The translations under genes were made by a program, and so were the position numbers. Of a stretch of DNA of 33,314 nucleotides, positions 21,887 to 29,900 are shown piece after piece (positions within the stretch are counted from its first letter, which is position 1; the number at the start of each line of letters is the position of its first letter). The notes under the pieces were generated by a model, which was not told where the DNA came from, did no database searches, and saw nothing but the letters and a program-made list of their open reading frames with translations. Source of the DNA: Patescibacteria group bacterium (GTDB lineage Bacteria; Patescibacteriota; Microgenomatia; UBA1406; GWC2-37-13); contig JAOAEC010000007.1 in assembly GCA_026416975.1 (NCBI GenBank), positions 1-33,314 on the forward strand. The letters are read 5' to 3'.

Positions 21887-24646
21887 ATGAACACACCGGA
21901 TAATTCGCCTAGTAGAGGGACAGATGAGATTACTCAATTAATTGAGGAGGCAAAGGAGTCAGTTAAAAGAGAGGTAGAGGCGGCTAATTCTGTGTCAGCC
22001 AAAAAAGAGTTAGCAGAAGAACTTCGTGATGAATTAAAAAGAATAAGAATTTCTGTGGAAGAAGTACTTCGTGAACAAGAACAGATCCAAAAAGGTCGGC
22101 GATTGGTGATAACAAAAAGTGAGGAAGCAAAAAAAAATTTACGGACACTAATAAGAGCGGTAGAGGCAGCTAAAAGAGGAGTGATTGTAGGCAAAACCAA
22201 TGAAGCTCAGGTAATTTTAATTAAATTAGCAGAAATTGATTTAACGCCTTCTACCGCTTCAGCATTAGAATATTATCTTACTGATTATTTAGTTGGTAAT
22301 AAAAGAATTTTAGTTGAGAGCGCTTCTGATTCAAAATCAGAGTTCGAAAGAGATTTTGAAAATCTAGCAAAAACTAATTTTATAGCAGCACAAGAGATTA
22401 TTAAATTACTAGAAGAAGCAGTTAATAAGGGAAAAATTACTTCATTAACAAAGGAAAAAATAGAGAAATTAAAGAGCTATTTAGAGCAAGTAATTCAGAA
22501 TGAAAAAAAGGAAGAAAGAGAAAGAGAGGCAAGAATTCCCACAAAGGAAGAAGTGGAAAGTTTTATAAAACTTTGGCGACGCGTAAATGAAAAAATTGGC
22601 GAAAAAGTTAAAACAGGTGAATTATCGAAGGAAAAACTTGAAGAGTATAATCGCTTAATTTTTAATAAAGAAGAGGTTGATGTAGAAAAAGCTTTTCGAG
22701 AATTAGGTTTTACTGACGCGGAAGCAAAAGAGTTTTCAAGATTAAGGCCAGTTTATCATGGAGAATTAAACACTCATTTTATGGAACAACACCTTCCTCG
22801 TTTAGCTGGTGAGGTTCATGCAGTTCAAGAAGAATTAGGTGCTTTTTTTCAGCAACTAATGAAAAGAAATGAAAGAGGTGAGTTAATTATGGAGAAAAAA
22901 GATCGCCAGAGATTAAAAAATATTGTAAGAAAGTATTTATATTATGGCTTAAAAGAGATTCATGAAAACAAATCAACAGACTTTCACCATGCATTGCAAG
23001 AAAGGTCAGATGTAGGATATTATTTTGGTTTAATTCATCAGGTAATTGGTTATCATTGTGAACGAATTGCTGAATTAATTCCGCCAGAAACATCAGAAGG
23101 TAGAGAACTGAGAAAGTTTTTAATTGATTTAGGTGGAAGTTTTATTAGTCGCACCTTAACATTTGCCCAGATCTTTCATAATCTACCTTTATATGTAAGA
23201 GATATTGGTAGTATTGAGAATATCTCAAAAATGTTTGCTTATATTTATCCAAGCCAATTAGCAGAACTTTTTGATGATGAGACAGCTTTTATGATGGTAG
23301 CAAGGGATGAATTAACAATGTTAATACGAGAGTATTTGGTTAGTAATGATAATATCTATGGTGGTGATTTTCTATCAGGGAAATATAGAGAGGAAGGTTG
23401 TTATTGGAACCCAGTATTTAGAGATAATTTTATTGATCGGTTAAGAGAAAAATTAAAAAGGTTGGGAATTGGTTTAAGTGAGGAAGATGAGTGGAAAATG
23501 TCTATGTTTTCCACTTATGCTGAAGGGATTGGTATTGCTACCCTAACTGATGGAGAGATTTTAGCCACTTCAAGACCAGTTGGACATATTCGTGATGTTC
23601 ATCCTTTAATGCAGCTTTTATCAGCTAAATTTAATTGGTTAGGCGGTCGTGGAGAAAGAGATGTTGGTCATTTAATCAACAGATTTTTATTAGGAATGGA
23701 TGTTGAGCTTTTAACTCATGAAAGGCCTCTTTTAGCCAGATTAATTAAAAAGAAAAAGTTTATTCCTGATAAGATTGCTGATTTAACCGAAAGGAGAATT
23801 GATGAATATGGAGGTAAGATGATTGAGGGGATGGTTGATGCATCTGGCGGAGATTTTCTGTTTGATATGGGTGGTCTTTACCAAGAGTTGATCTCAATGT
23901 TTACGGTGCCGGGAGCTTTAGATAGTTGGCATGGTTGGCGGGTACAGGGAGTAACTCTAGAGTTGAATAAGATATTTTCTTTAATATTTGATAAAAAGTT
24001 AGATGATGCATGGAAAAGTTGGAATGATAGTGATTGGCGAGATTTTTTTGATTTATCATTGGAACTTTATGGAACAACTTCAATATGGTGGCAGATAGGT
24101 ATTGGTGGAACTGGAAATAGGGTTTCTCATGAGATAAAAAGGCTTTTTTTAGATCTTTGCGGAGGAGATATTAATAAGGTTGGACCGATGTATAATCAGC
24201 TGTCAGGCGATAGCGCTTTAGCTCCAGTTATTGATTTTCAGATTGACGACCCAAAATATAAAGGAAGAAAAATAAGCTTTTTAGAGTTGCGTCATCATAA
24301 AATGAATCAGCTAAGAGGCGAGGTTTTTTTTAGATTTTTACGAAGAAATCCAGGCGAGTTTTTAGCTCTTTTATCTCAGTTGGTGCCGGAGATTTTAAAG
24401 GATGATACCTTAATTTTTAAATCAGAAGCGGAAATAAGGAAAGTTTCAAAAGATGAAAAAAAAACAGAAAATGAGATTAATCAAGAATTAGCTAAGCGAG
24501 CTGCTTTAGAAAGACGTTGGGGAAAGGAGTTGTTTGAACTTTTTGGCAATCTTCATCAATGGTTAGGAGAGAAAACGATTAAATTTAATAATCCAACTAC
24601 AGGTAAACCTTTTACCTCAAGAGAAAATGTTATTCTTATTTTTTAG
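21887..24646 (+). CDS. Very large unknown protein, 5' part (919 aa), frameshifted
   Basis: ATG 21887, with a TATAAT 6 nt upstream, is the likely start; the open frame also reaches a TTG at 21827 but that adds only a hydrophobic non-homologous stretch. The first 230 residues are charged and coiled-coil-like (EEAKESVKREVEAAN, RDELKRIRISVEEVLREQEQ). A larger globular, mostly helical part follows, with Trp/His-rich stretches such as GALDSWHGWRVQGV and SIWWQIGIGGTGN. No signal peptide or membrane segment in this half. The frame ends at TAG 24644-24646 in a T6 run; the -1 frame continues without interruption into the next entry. I recognise no family. It precedes genes of a pilus/secretion type, which suggests an envelope-associated or cytoplasmic partner role. 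Confidence 0.75.
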   Translation: MNTPDNSPSRGTDEITQLIEEAKESVKREVEAANSVSAKKELAEELRDELKRIRISVEEVLREQEQIQKGRRLVITKSEEAKKNLRTLIRAVEAAKRGVIVGKTNEAQVILIKLAEIDLTPSTASALEYYLTDYLVGNKRILVESASDSKSEFERDFENLAKTNFIAAQEIIKLLEEAVNKGKITSLTKEKIEKLKSYLEQVIQNEKKEEREREARIPTKEEVESFIKLWRRVNEKIGEKVKTGELSKEKLEEYNRLIFNKEEVDVEKAFRELGFTDAEAKEFSRLRPVYHGELNTHFMEQHLPRLAGEVHAVQEELGAFFQQLMKRNERGELIMEKKDRQRLKNIVRKYLYYGLKEIHENKSTDFHHALQERSDVGYYFGLIHQVIGYHCERIAELIPPETSEGRELRKFLIDLGGSFISRTLTFAQIFHNLPLYVRDIGSIENISKMFAYIYPSQLAELFDDETAFMMVARDELTMLIREYLVSNDNIYGGDFLSGKYREEGCYWNPVFRDNFIDRLREKLKRLGIGLSEEDEWKMSMFSTYAEGIGIATLTDGEILATSRPVGHIRDVHPLMQLLSAKFNWLGGRGERDVGHLINRFLLGMDVELLTHERPLLARLIKKKKFIPDKIADLTERRIDEYGGKMIEGMVDASGGDFLFDMGGLYQELISMFTVPGALDSWHGWRVQGVTLELNKIFSLIFDKKLDDAWKSWNDSDWRDFFDLSLELYGTTSIWWQIGIGGTGNRVSHEIKRLFLDLCGGDINKVGPMYNQLSGDSALAPVIDFQIDDPKYKGRKISFLELRHHKMNQLRGEVFFRFLRRNPGEFLALLSQLVPEILKDDTLIFKSEAEIRKVSKDEKKTENEINQELAKRAALERRWGKELFELFGNLHQWLGEKTIKFNNPTTGKPFTSRENVILIF
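24639..24646 (+). other. Frameshift site: T6 run before a stop
   Basis: Six T (24639-24644) then AG. In the upstream frame it reads ATT TTT TAG. A -1 shift, or one more T, gives ATT TTT TTA GAG and opens the frame for 332 further codons. It could be a real inactivating indel, a homopolymer error in the assembly, or slippage. Confidence 0.7.
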
Positions 24647-25641
24647 AGAGAACTTCGGATGCTTTAGAGCGATTAAAAATTAGAAATGAACCTTTAAGAA
24701 GAGAGATTATTAAAATTGCTAGTGATCCTAAATTAACCAGTGAGGAAAAAAAAGCAAGAATTACTACTATAAGAAAAAAAATGCTTTATTTAAGAAAAGA
24801 AGATTTTAGTGAAGATACAGCTTTGTGGGATATTTTTGCCGGTAAAGGTGGATTTTTTGAGATCTTAACAAAAACCGAATATGAGAATGCTGATAATTTT
24901 TATACTCAATTAGGAGCTTATAATAAAGCAGCTAGTACGGGGAATCTTTTTTTTAAGATGGCTGAGGTTTGGTATCTTCGCAATGACGACCTAAATCCTT
25001 TTCCTTCAGATATAGCTTATTATGATATTTTTAAACACATTCCTTTCTCTGGAGAAAATGCTTTAAAGAGACTAATTGATGCTGATTGGGCAACTTATAA
25101 AGATGTAGTCACCCAGGTACCACAATTAGAAAAAATTCTTCTTAAGGCGGCTAATACTGGTGATTTTAAAGAGATATATGAACTTCATCAAAAGATATTT
25201 AATACTTTAAGTGGCTTGGTAGGGACGGAACATGCTTATAAAGCCAATTACATTCTTTCTCAGATTGTCATTCAGTTTTTTATGGAACATAGCGTTTTAC
25301 GAGATCCGATATATAACTATTTGGCTCCGGTTAACTTTGTAATGAGAGCTTTAATTGGCAAAAATCGTTCTCTTTCCCGACTATTAACAGGTAATATTCA
25401 TGCTTATTCAATGGATGCGAACGCAATTAGAGACTATTTGATTAAGTTGGGGACTGAGATGCATGTGATTAATCAAAAAGGAATTTATTCGGCTGAACAG
25501 TTAGAAAAGGTTTTTGAGGTGACAAAAGGCGAGTTTATTTTAGGCGATGTGGCGCCAAAATTAGCTTGGTTTATTATTATTTTCCTTATGTGGACCTATA
25601 TTAAAAAGGCATTAGAAGAAGCTGAAGGAAAGAAAAAATAA
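24643..25641 (+). CDS. Very large unknown protein, 3' part (332 aa after shift)
   Basis: The reading frame is open upstream of its first ATG (24781) back past 24643, and the residues encoded there (LERTSDALERLKIRNEPLRR) look like ordinary protein, so this is the continuation of the 919-aa part and not an independent gene. The restored protein would be about 1250 aa. It is helical, with a region of aromatic residues (LWDIFAGKGGFFEILTK) and a single membrane segment near the end (LAWFIIIFLMWTYI), followed by a Lys/Glu tail (KKALEEAEGKKK). A C-terminal tail anchor with a large cytoplasmic body is the simplest topology. Family unknown. If translated separately it would start at ATG 24781 (286 aa). 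Confidence 0.65.
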   Translation, partial: LERTSDALERLKIRNEPLRREIIKIASDPKLTSEEKKARITTIRKKMLYLRKEDFSEDTALWDIFAGKGGFFEILTKTEYENADNFYTQLGAYNKAASTGNLFFKMAEVWYLRNDDLNPFPSDIAYYDIFKHIPFSGENALKRLIDADWATYKDVVTQVPQLEKILLKAANTGDFKEIYELHQKIFNTLSGLVGTEHAYKANYILSQIVIQFFMEHSVLRDPIYNYLAPVNFVMRALIGKNRSLSRLLTGNIHAYSMDANAIRDYLIKLGTEMHVINQKGIYSAEQLEKVFEVTKGEFILGDVAPKLAWFIIIFLMWTYIKKALEEAEGKKK

Positions 25642-25645
25642 AAAG

Positions 25646-25674
25646 TTGAAAAAAAATCAGTTTTTAAGTGTAAT
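25646..25674 (+). promoter_or_regulatory. Promoter of the Cys-rich pilin protein, leaderless geometry
   Basis: TTGAAA (25646-25651), 17-nt spacer, TGTAAT (25669-25674), then taaatt and ATG 25681. The -35 lies just after the stop of the large protein gene. Confidence 0.55.
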
Positions 25675-25680
25675 TAAATT

Positions 25681-26562
25681 ATGAGTAAAAAATTTTTAAT
25701 TAAATACTTAACAATAATCGTTCTTTTAATTTTTCTTTTTATTAATAATTCTTTTTATGTTTTAGCTCAAACAACACCTACATGGATACCAGTACCAACA
25801 CCAACCTATGCTCTTTTTCAAGATCAGGGAAATGATTTTAATTATTTAAACCAATATGATGAATGGATTCAAAAACAATTTTTAGAATCTGAATTAAACT
25901 GCGGTAATATTGGTCAGGCGTGTTGTGGAAGAGCATATAGTCCTCAAATTAAATTAATTGATAATTTTTTAAGCTCAATTATTTTTTTCTTACCGGGGAG
26001 TTACGGATTAAGATCGCTTATTTCGCTACTGTTTCCGATTGCTGTTAGCATAATAAGTCCGATAATTGACACAGCCACTAATTTGCCTAATAGAATTTTA
26101 GGTTTTATTGAGGTGGAAACAAGAGGTTATTGCGCCCATGGTTATCCAAGCAATGAGTTTAATATTGATCAGTGTACTTGTGTTTCATCAGATAATTTGG
26201 CTGCCGGCAGGCTTTGCGGAGTTTTGACAAACAACAGCGAAAAAAACAAATGTTTTAATACGTGTATGAAAGATGGTAGTGGAGTTTGGACCGCTTTGGG
26301 TTGTTTTTCTTCGGATTTATCAACCATGATAAAAGAAAAAGTTTTTGGATTGGGAGTAGGATTAGCTGGTTTTATTGCTTTAATGTGTATTATTTATTCG
26401 GCCTTTCAACTTCAAACCTCTCAAGGTTCAACAGAAAAGATCAAAAAAGTCCAGGAGCTTTTGACTTCCTGTATTATGGGACTAATGCTGATTATATTCT
26501 CCGTGTTTATTCTTCGGTTAATTGGCGTAGATATTTTGAAGATACCGGGATTCGGGAAGTAG
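25681..26562 (+). CDS. Secreted Cys-rich protein with C-terminal VirB2-like domain
   Basis: 293 aa. A signal peptide (1-29, cleavage after FYVLA) is followed by a Pro/Thr-rich stretch and an ectodomain with Cys at 74, 81, 82, 151, 165, 167, 179, 191, 195 and 208, a pattern that suggests several disulfides. A hydrophobic stretch lies at about 92-130. The C-terminal 75 residues (two TMs at about 224-246 and 263-283 around QTSQGSTEKIKKVQELL) repeat the plan of the small VirB2/TrbC-like pilins at 8304-8950. So it looks like a pilin domain carrying a large disulfide-rich head, possibly a tip or surface subunit. It lies between the large unknown gene and the VirB6-like gene. Role inferred from domain layout. 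Confidence 0.75.
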   Translation: MSKKFLIKYLTIIVLLIFLFINNSFYVLAQTTPTWIPVPTPTYALFQDQGNDFNYLNQYDEWIQKQFLESELNCGNIGQACCGRAYSPQIKLIDNFLSSIIFFLPGSYGLRSLISLLFPIAVSIISPIIDTATNLPNRILGFIEVETRGYCAHGYPSNEFNIDQCTCVSSDNLAAGRLCGVLTNNSEKNKCFNTCMKDGSGVWTALGCFSSDLSTMIKEKVFGLGVGLAGFIALMCIIYSAFQLQTSQGSTEKIKKVQELLTSCIMGLMLIIFSVFILRLIGVDILKIPGFGK

Positions 26563-26888
26563 TTTATAATTTAGAAGATTATTTATTGCAGAATAAAATT
26601 TATAAAAAAGATGATTTATATTGAAGAAATTTTTAAAAGCTATTTAGAAAAAGGTATTGTTGGTTTTTAAAAAAATAAAAGATCCTTACCTTTTTTCTGA
26701 GTTGACAACCATTTTATCTTAAAGAATTAGTAGTTCAATTAATATTGAGAGATTGTTTTTATAGCTTTACAAATCTATTCTTCTCAAAAAGAATTCCATT
26801 CATTTTAGCTTTGGATGTTTTAAGATAGACAAATTTGAGTTAGTTGGGTATATTCTAAAGATTCAGAGGTTTGGAAATTTTTTATAGA
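26563..26888. other. Convergent spacer, no gene supported
   Basis: About 325 bp between the ends of two convergent genes. A 9-bp inverted repeat (26648-26656 / 26687-26695, aaaaaggta / taccttttt) runs into T's and might act as a weak + strand terminator. A TTGACA occurs at 26702-26707 without a good -10. Short open stretches are interrupted by stops and look like noise or a decayed gene. Confidence 0.5.
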
Positions 26889-28568
26889 TTATTTTTGTTT
26901 TATAGGTATTCCTCCCTTCTCAATAAGTTGTTGAAAATATTCTTCAGATAATGGTGTTGGCGTACTTAATCCTAATTTCTTAGCAATTGGCTTTACAATT
27001 TTACCAATTCCAGGAGTTTGCGATAATGAGGTTATTTGACTTATAGCTCCCATACCACCACTGAAAGCAGCTCCGACACCACCAAAAAATGTTCCCAATC
27101 CTAAATTGATTGGTAAACCTTTAGCACCTAAAAGTTCTTTAATTAGTTTTAAAAAGTCAGGAATTAAAAGATAGATTCCCATACCTATTAAAGCAGCAAT
27201 AGATTTACCATCAAGTCCATAGATAAATGGTGGCGCCCAAGTTGGTTGATCAACTGAAAAAGTTCGCATAATAATATCAGAGACAAGAATAAGAGTAATA
27301 ACAACAATAAATCCTAAAAGATTAGCAATAAGATTTTTTAACCAAAAAGAAAAAGTTCCTTTGCCAGGAATCGCTTCAAAAACCAAAAGAAAAGGAGCAA
27401 AAATAATCAAAAGAATAATCTGAAGATAGTTCATAAAAAGAGCGAAAAATACACGAAAAATAAGAAAAAGAACGGTGAAAAAGACAAGAAGAGCTAAAAA
27501 AAAAGGAAAACCGAAAAGAGCAATTGAAATAAAAATAAGAACATCTGCAACTATACCTATTATATTAAGCAATGATCCTAAACTATTACCAAGAACATGA
27601 ACACCATCAAAAAGCTCTGTTAATTGTTTAATAAGGCCCTTTTTGTCTCCACCAAGAAGTTCTTTAAAAATTTTAGTAAAAAATATTCCCGAAGCAATTT
27701 GTAAGGCAATAATCAAAATTGATCTTATTCCTTCAGGCATGATATTAAAAAGCGCCATTCCTACTCCTGCCATATTTTTAAAAAAATGCCTAGGAAAAAT
27801 TTTCCCAAAAGAAGGGTTTAAGTATTGAGAGGCGATTTCAGCTGAAGACTGAGAGAGTTGAGGAGCAAGGATGCTGATAATAACAATAATAATTACATAC
27901 ATAAGATCAATTAAAAATCCGGCGATTGGAAAGGAAAAGGTGATTAGAATTAAAGAAACAACAATTTTTGGAAGGGAGTTTTCAACAGAGATAACAGTTT
28001 GTGGATTGAGTTTTGTCCGAAACATAATCATAAAACCAATAGCGATTAAAACCAAAACTAAAAGCATATAAGAAATATCGCGAAAAACCTTCCAGATATT
28101 CATAAAAGGCTTTATGGCAGCAAAACCAATGCCTTCGGCAGCATAGGTTTTGGGTATAAAACCAGCGTTTTGAAGACCTGAGTAGGCCCAATACATTCCT
28201 GAAGCTGGCAGATTAGTGTATGGAAGAACAATTAGCTTGGTAACAAAACCGAAAACTGAGTGATGAAAATTTTTATCGCCGTCTGATGGGTTGTCAGTGC
28301 AAGCTTCACCAATAAAACTACAGTACATTAGCCGATATAAAGCAATAAAAATTTTTCCCTGTTTAGTTTTTTTAAGTTGAGGATTATTGATTGTTTGATA
28401 TATCTCTTGCCGATTTTTTTCTATCAAATTTCCTGTGTGTTTTGGTCTGTCTTTGTTGATAAAGTGAAGAAAAAGACTGATAACAAAAAAATAAACCGCT
28501 AAAATCAAAAACGCCTTTTTTAAAAAACCAAAGATCTTTTTAAATCCCAAAAGATAAAAAGAAGCCAT
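26889..28568 (-). CDS. Polytopic membrane protein, VirB6/TrbL-like
   Basis: 559 aa, starting at ATG 28568; a TTG eight codons upstream is less likely because it overlaps the -10 box. One N-terminal TM (about 12-32) is followed by an extracytoplasmic-type region with two Cys (CSFIGEACTDNPSDGD), then roughly eight hydrophobic segments with loops such as FRTKLNPQTVISVENSLPKIVVSLIL and a FKELLGGDKKGLIKQLTELF loop. The C-terminal tail is Gly-rich (GTFFGGVGAAFSGGMGA), then hydrophilic. This layout matches the VirB6/TrbL-like inner-membrane channel proteins of type IV secretion systems that CPR genomes encode beside VirB2-like pilins. Similarity is by topology and context; no alignment was possible. 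Confidence 0.6.
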   Translation of the reverse strand: MASFYLLGFKKIFGFLKKAFLILAVYFFVISLFLHFINKDRPKHTGNLIEKNRQEIYQTINNPQLKKTKQGKIFIALYRLMYCSFIGEACTDNPSDGDKNFHHSVFGFVTKLIVLPYTNLPASGMYWAYSGLQNAGFIPKTYAAEGIGFAAIKPFMNIWKVFRDISYMLLVLVLIAIGFMIMFRTKLNPQTVISVENSLPKIVVSLILITFSFPIAGFLIDLMYVIIIVIISILAPQLSQSSAEIASQYLNPSFGKIFPRHFFKNMAGVGMALFNIMPEGIRSILIIALQIASGIFFTKIFKELLGGDKKGLIKQLTELFDGVHVLGNSLGSLLNIIGIVADVLIFISIALFGFPFFLALLVFFTVLFLIFRVFFALFMNYLQIILLIIFAPFLLVFEAIPGKGTFSFWLKNLIANLLGFIVVITLILVSDIIMRTFSVDQPTWAPPFIYGLDGKSIAALIGMGIYLLIPDFLKLIKELLGAKGLPINLGLGTFFGGVGAAFSGGMGAISQITSLSQTPGIGKIVKPIAKKLGLSTPTPLSEEYFQQLIEKGGIPIKQK

Positions 28569-28574
28569 AGTTTC

Positions 28575-28603
28575 ATTAAAGCAAAAAAACAAAAAACAGT
28601 CAA
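28575..28603 (-). promoter_or_regulatory. Promoter of the VirB6-like gene, leaderless geometry
   Basis: On the - strand: TTGACT (28598-28603), 17-nt spacer, TTTAAT (28575-28580), then 6 nt to ATG 28568. Same geometry as at 8957-8985, 25646-25674 and 31193-31221. Confidence 0.55.
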
Positions 28604-28678
28604 GGAGTTTTGTTATACTTAAAATAAAAGAGGATCGATATTTTTATAATTTTAAAGTTTGGAAAAAGATATAAAAAG

Positions 28679-29896
28679 ATGGAAAAAAATTTAAATAAAA
28701 TTGTTGCTATTTTTTTAGTCATTATAATTATTATTTTATTTTTTTTATATTTTCTTTTGTCAAAATTAGGAAAGAGATTATCACCGATTAATCAAAAGAG
28801 AATTTCTCCTACAAAAATAGTTGGTTTTTATAAACAGGAAGGAAATACAAAAAAAATTGAAGAAAAGAACAATGAAATAATTACCAGCACTTTTGCTGGT
28901 GAAGATGGTTTTGGCGAAGATTTTATTGCGGTTTATAATATAAGAAACAATGAGCTGAAAAAAAAATTGCCTTTAAAAACAGATTTTTTTGAGATTTTTT
29001 ATAATGAAGAAACAGGAAAATTTTTTGTTAATTTGAACTTGAATGTTTCCAATTCTTATAACCAATTTCTAAAGTGGTTAGCAATAAATGGTTTCAATTC
29101 TGATGATTTTATAATTAATCAAACAACAATTACTTTACAACCAACAATTTCCATTGTTAATCAAAATCAATTAAATTCTTTTTCTATGGTTGATAATATA
29201 TTGCTTCCTTTTTTGAGAGTTTTATCTAATCTATCTCAAGATAATTTTTCTTCTGCAACAACATCCTATAATTTGTTTGAGAATTATAATTTCATTTCTC
29301 CAATGCCTATTTCTTCAACATCAGATATTTCATCTAATAATAATTTTACTCCTTCTAATTATAATCCTAACCGACGTGGTTGTTATACTCCAGAAAGATT
29401 CATTGAGGTTTATGCTGATGGTTTAACTCCTAATGGTCCGCCGAACTGTTATGCTAATGTTAAGACAAGGGTTGAATCCTATCTTGTAAGGATTCCATTT
29501 TTAGGATTAGCCAATATTCCAGTTCATAAAAAAACCGCCTCTTTTTTTAAAGCAGTAGATGAGGAATTAGCGCCTTATAAAGTTAGCGGTAGTACTTATC
29601 GTTTTCAACAAGGAAATTATACTTTTAAATTTTCCGGCACTTATGTTTTTCGTTGTAATGTTAATGCTAGTGGCAATATTGACCGGTTTGATCTTTGTAA
29701 TTCTTCTTGTGTTTTATCGCCACACTCTTTTGGTTTTGCTATTGATTTAAATGCTGATACCAATAGAAATAAAAGTTCCACCTATGATATGCCGCCAGAA
29801 GCAGTGGCTGCTTTTAGGAAGTATGGTTTTCGTTGGGGAGGAGAATGGAATGACGCGATGCATTTTGAATACTTAGGAGAGATCTGCCCTCCTTAA
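28679..29896 (+). CDS. Membrane-anchored M15-type peptidase (D-Ala/L-Ala type)
   Basis: 405 aa. An N-terminal TM anchor (about 9-29) is followed by a domain (about 95-180) that resembles one in the convergent gene, a Ser/Asn-rich linker, and a C-terminal M15 (VanY/LAS) metallopeptidase domain. Zinc ligands: His349 and Asp356 (SPHSFGFAIDLN), and His395 in the MHFE motif; the catalytic Glu comes from this late region too. The GFRWGGEW...DAMHFE stretch is diagnostic. Such enzymes cleave peptidoglycan cross-link peptides. It probably opens the wall locally for the adjacent secretion/pilus-like apparatus. The start at ATG 28679 is preceded by TATAAT 28645-28650 and a TATAAA 3 nt upstream. Confidence 0.85.
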   Translation: MEKNLNKIVAIFLVIIIIILFFLYFLLSKLGKRLSPINQKRISPTKIVGFYKQEGNTKKIEEKNNEIITSTFAGEDGFGEDFIAVYNIRNNELKKKLPLKTDFFEIFYNEETGKFFVNLNLNVSNSYNQFLKWLAINGFNSDDFIINQTTITLQPTISIVNQNQLNSFSMVDNILLPFLRVLSNLSQDNFSSATTSYNLFENYNFISPMPISSTSDISSNNNFTPSNYNPNRRGCYTPERFIEVYADGLTPNGPPNCYANVKTRVESYLVRIPFLGLANIPVHKKTASFFKAVDEELAPYKVSGSTYRFQQGNYTFKFSGTYVFRCNVNASGNIDRFDLCNSSCVLSPHSFGFAIDLNADTNRNKSSTYDMPPEAVAAFRKYGFRWGGEWNDAMHFEYLGEICPP

Positions 29897-29900
29897 GATT

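Noticed and set aside
26286-26624. 112-codon + strand frame overlapping the end of the Cys-rich pilin gene
   Set aside because: Overlaps the pilin domain in another frame, with no promoter or family resemblance; the pilin frame explains the region.
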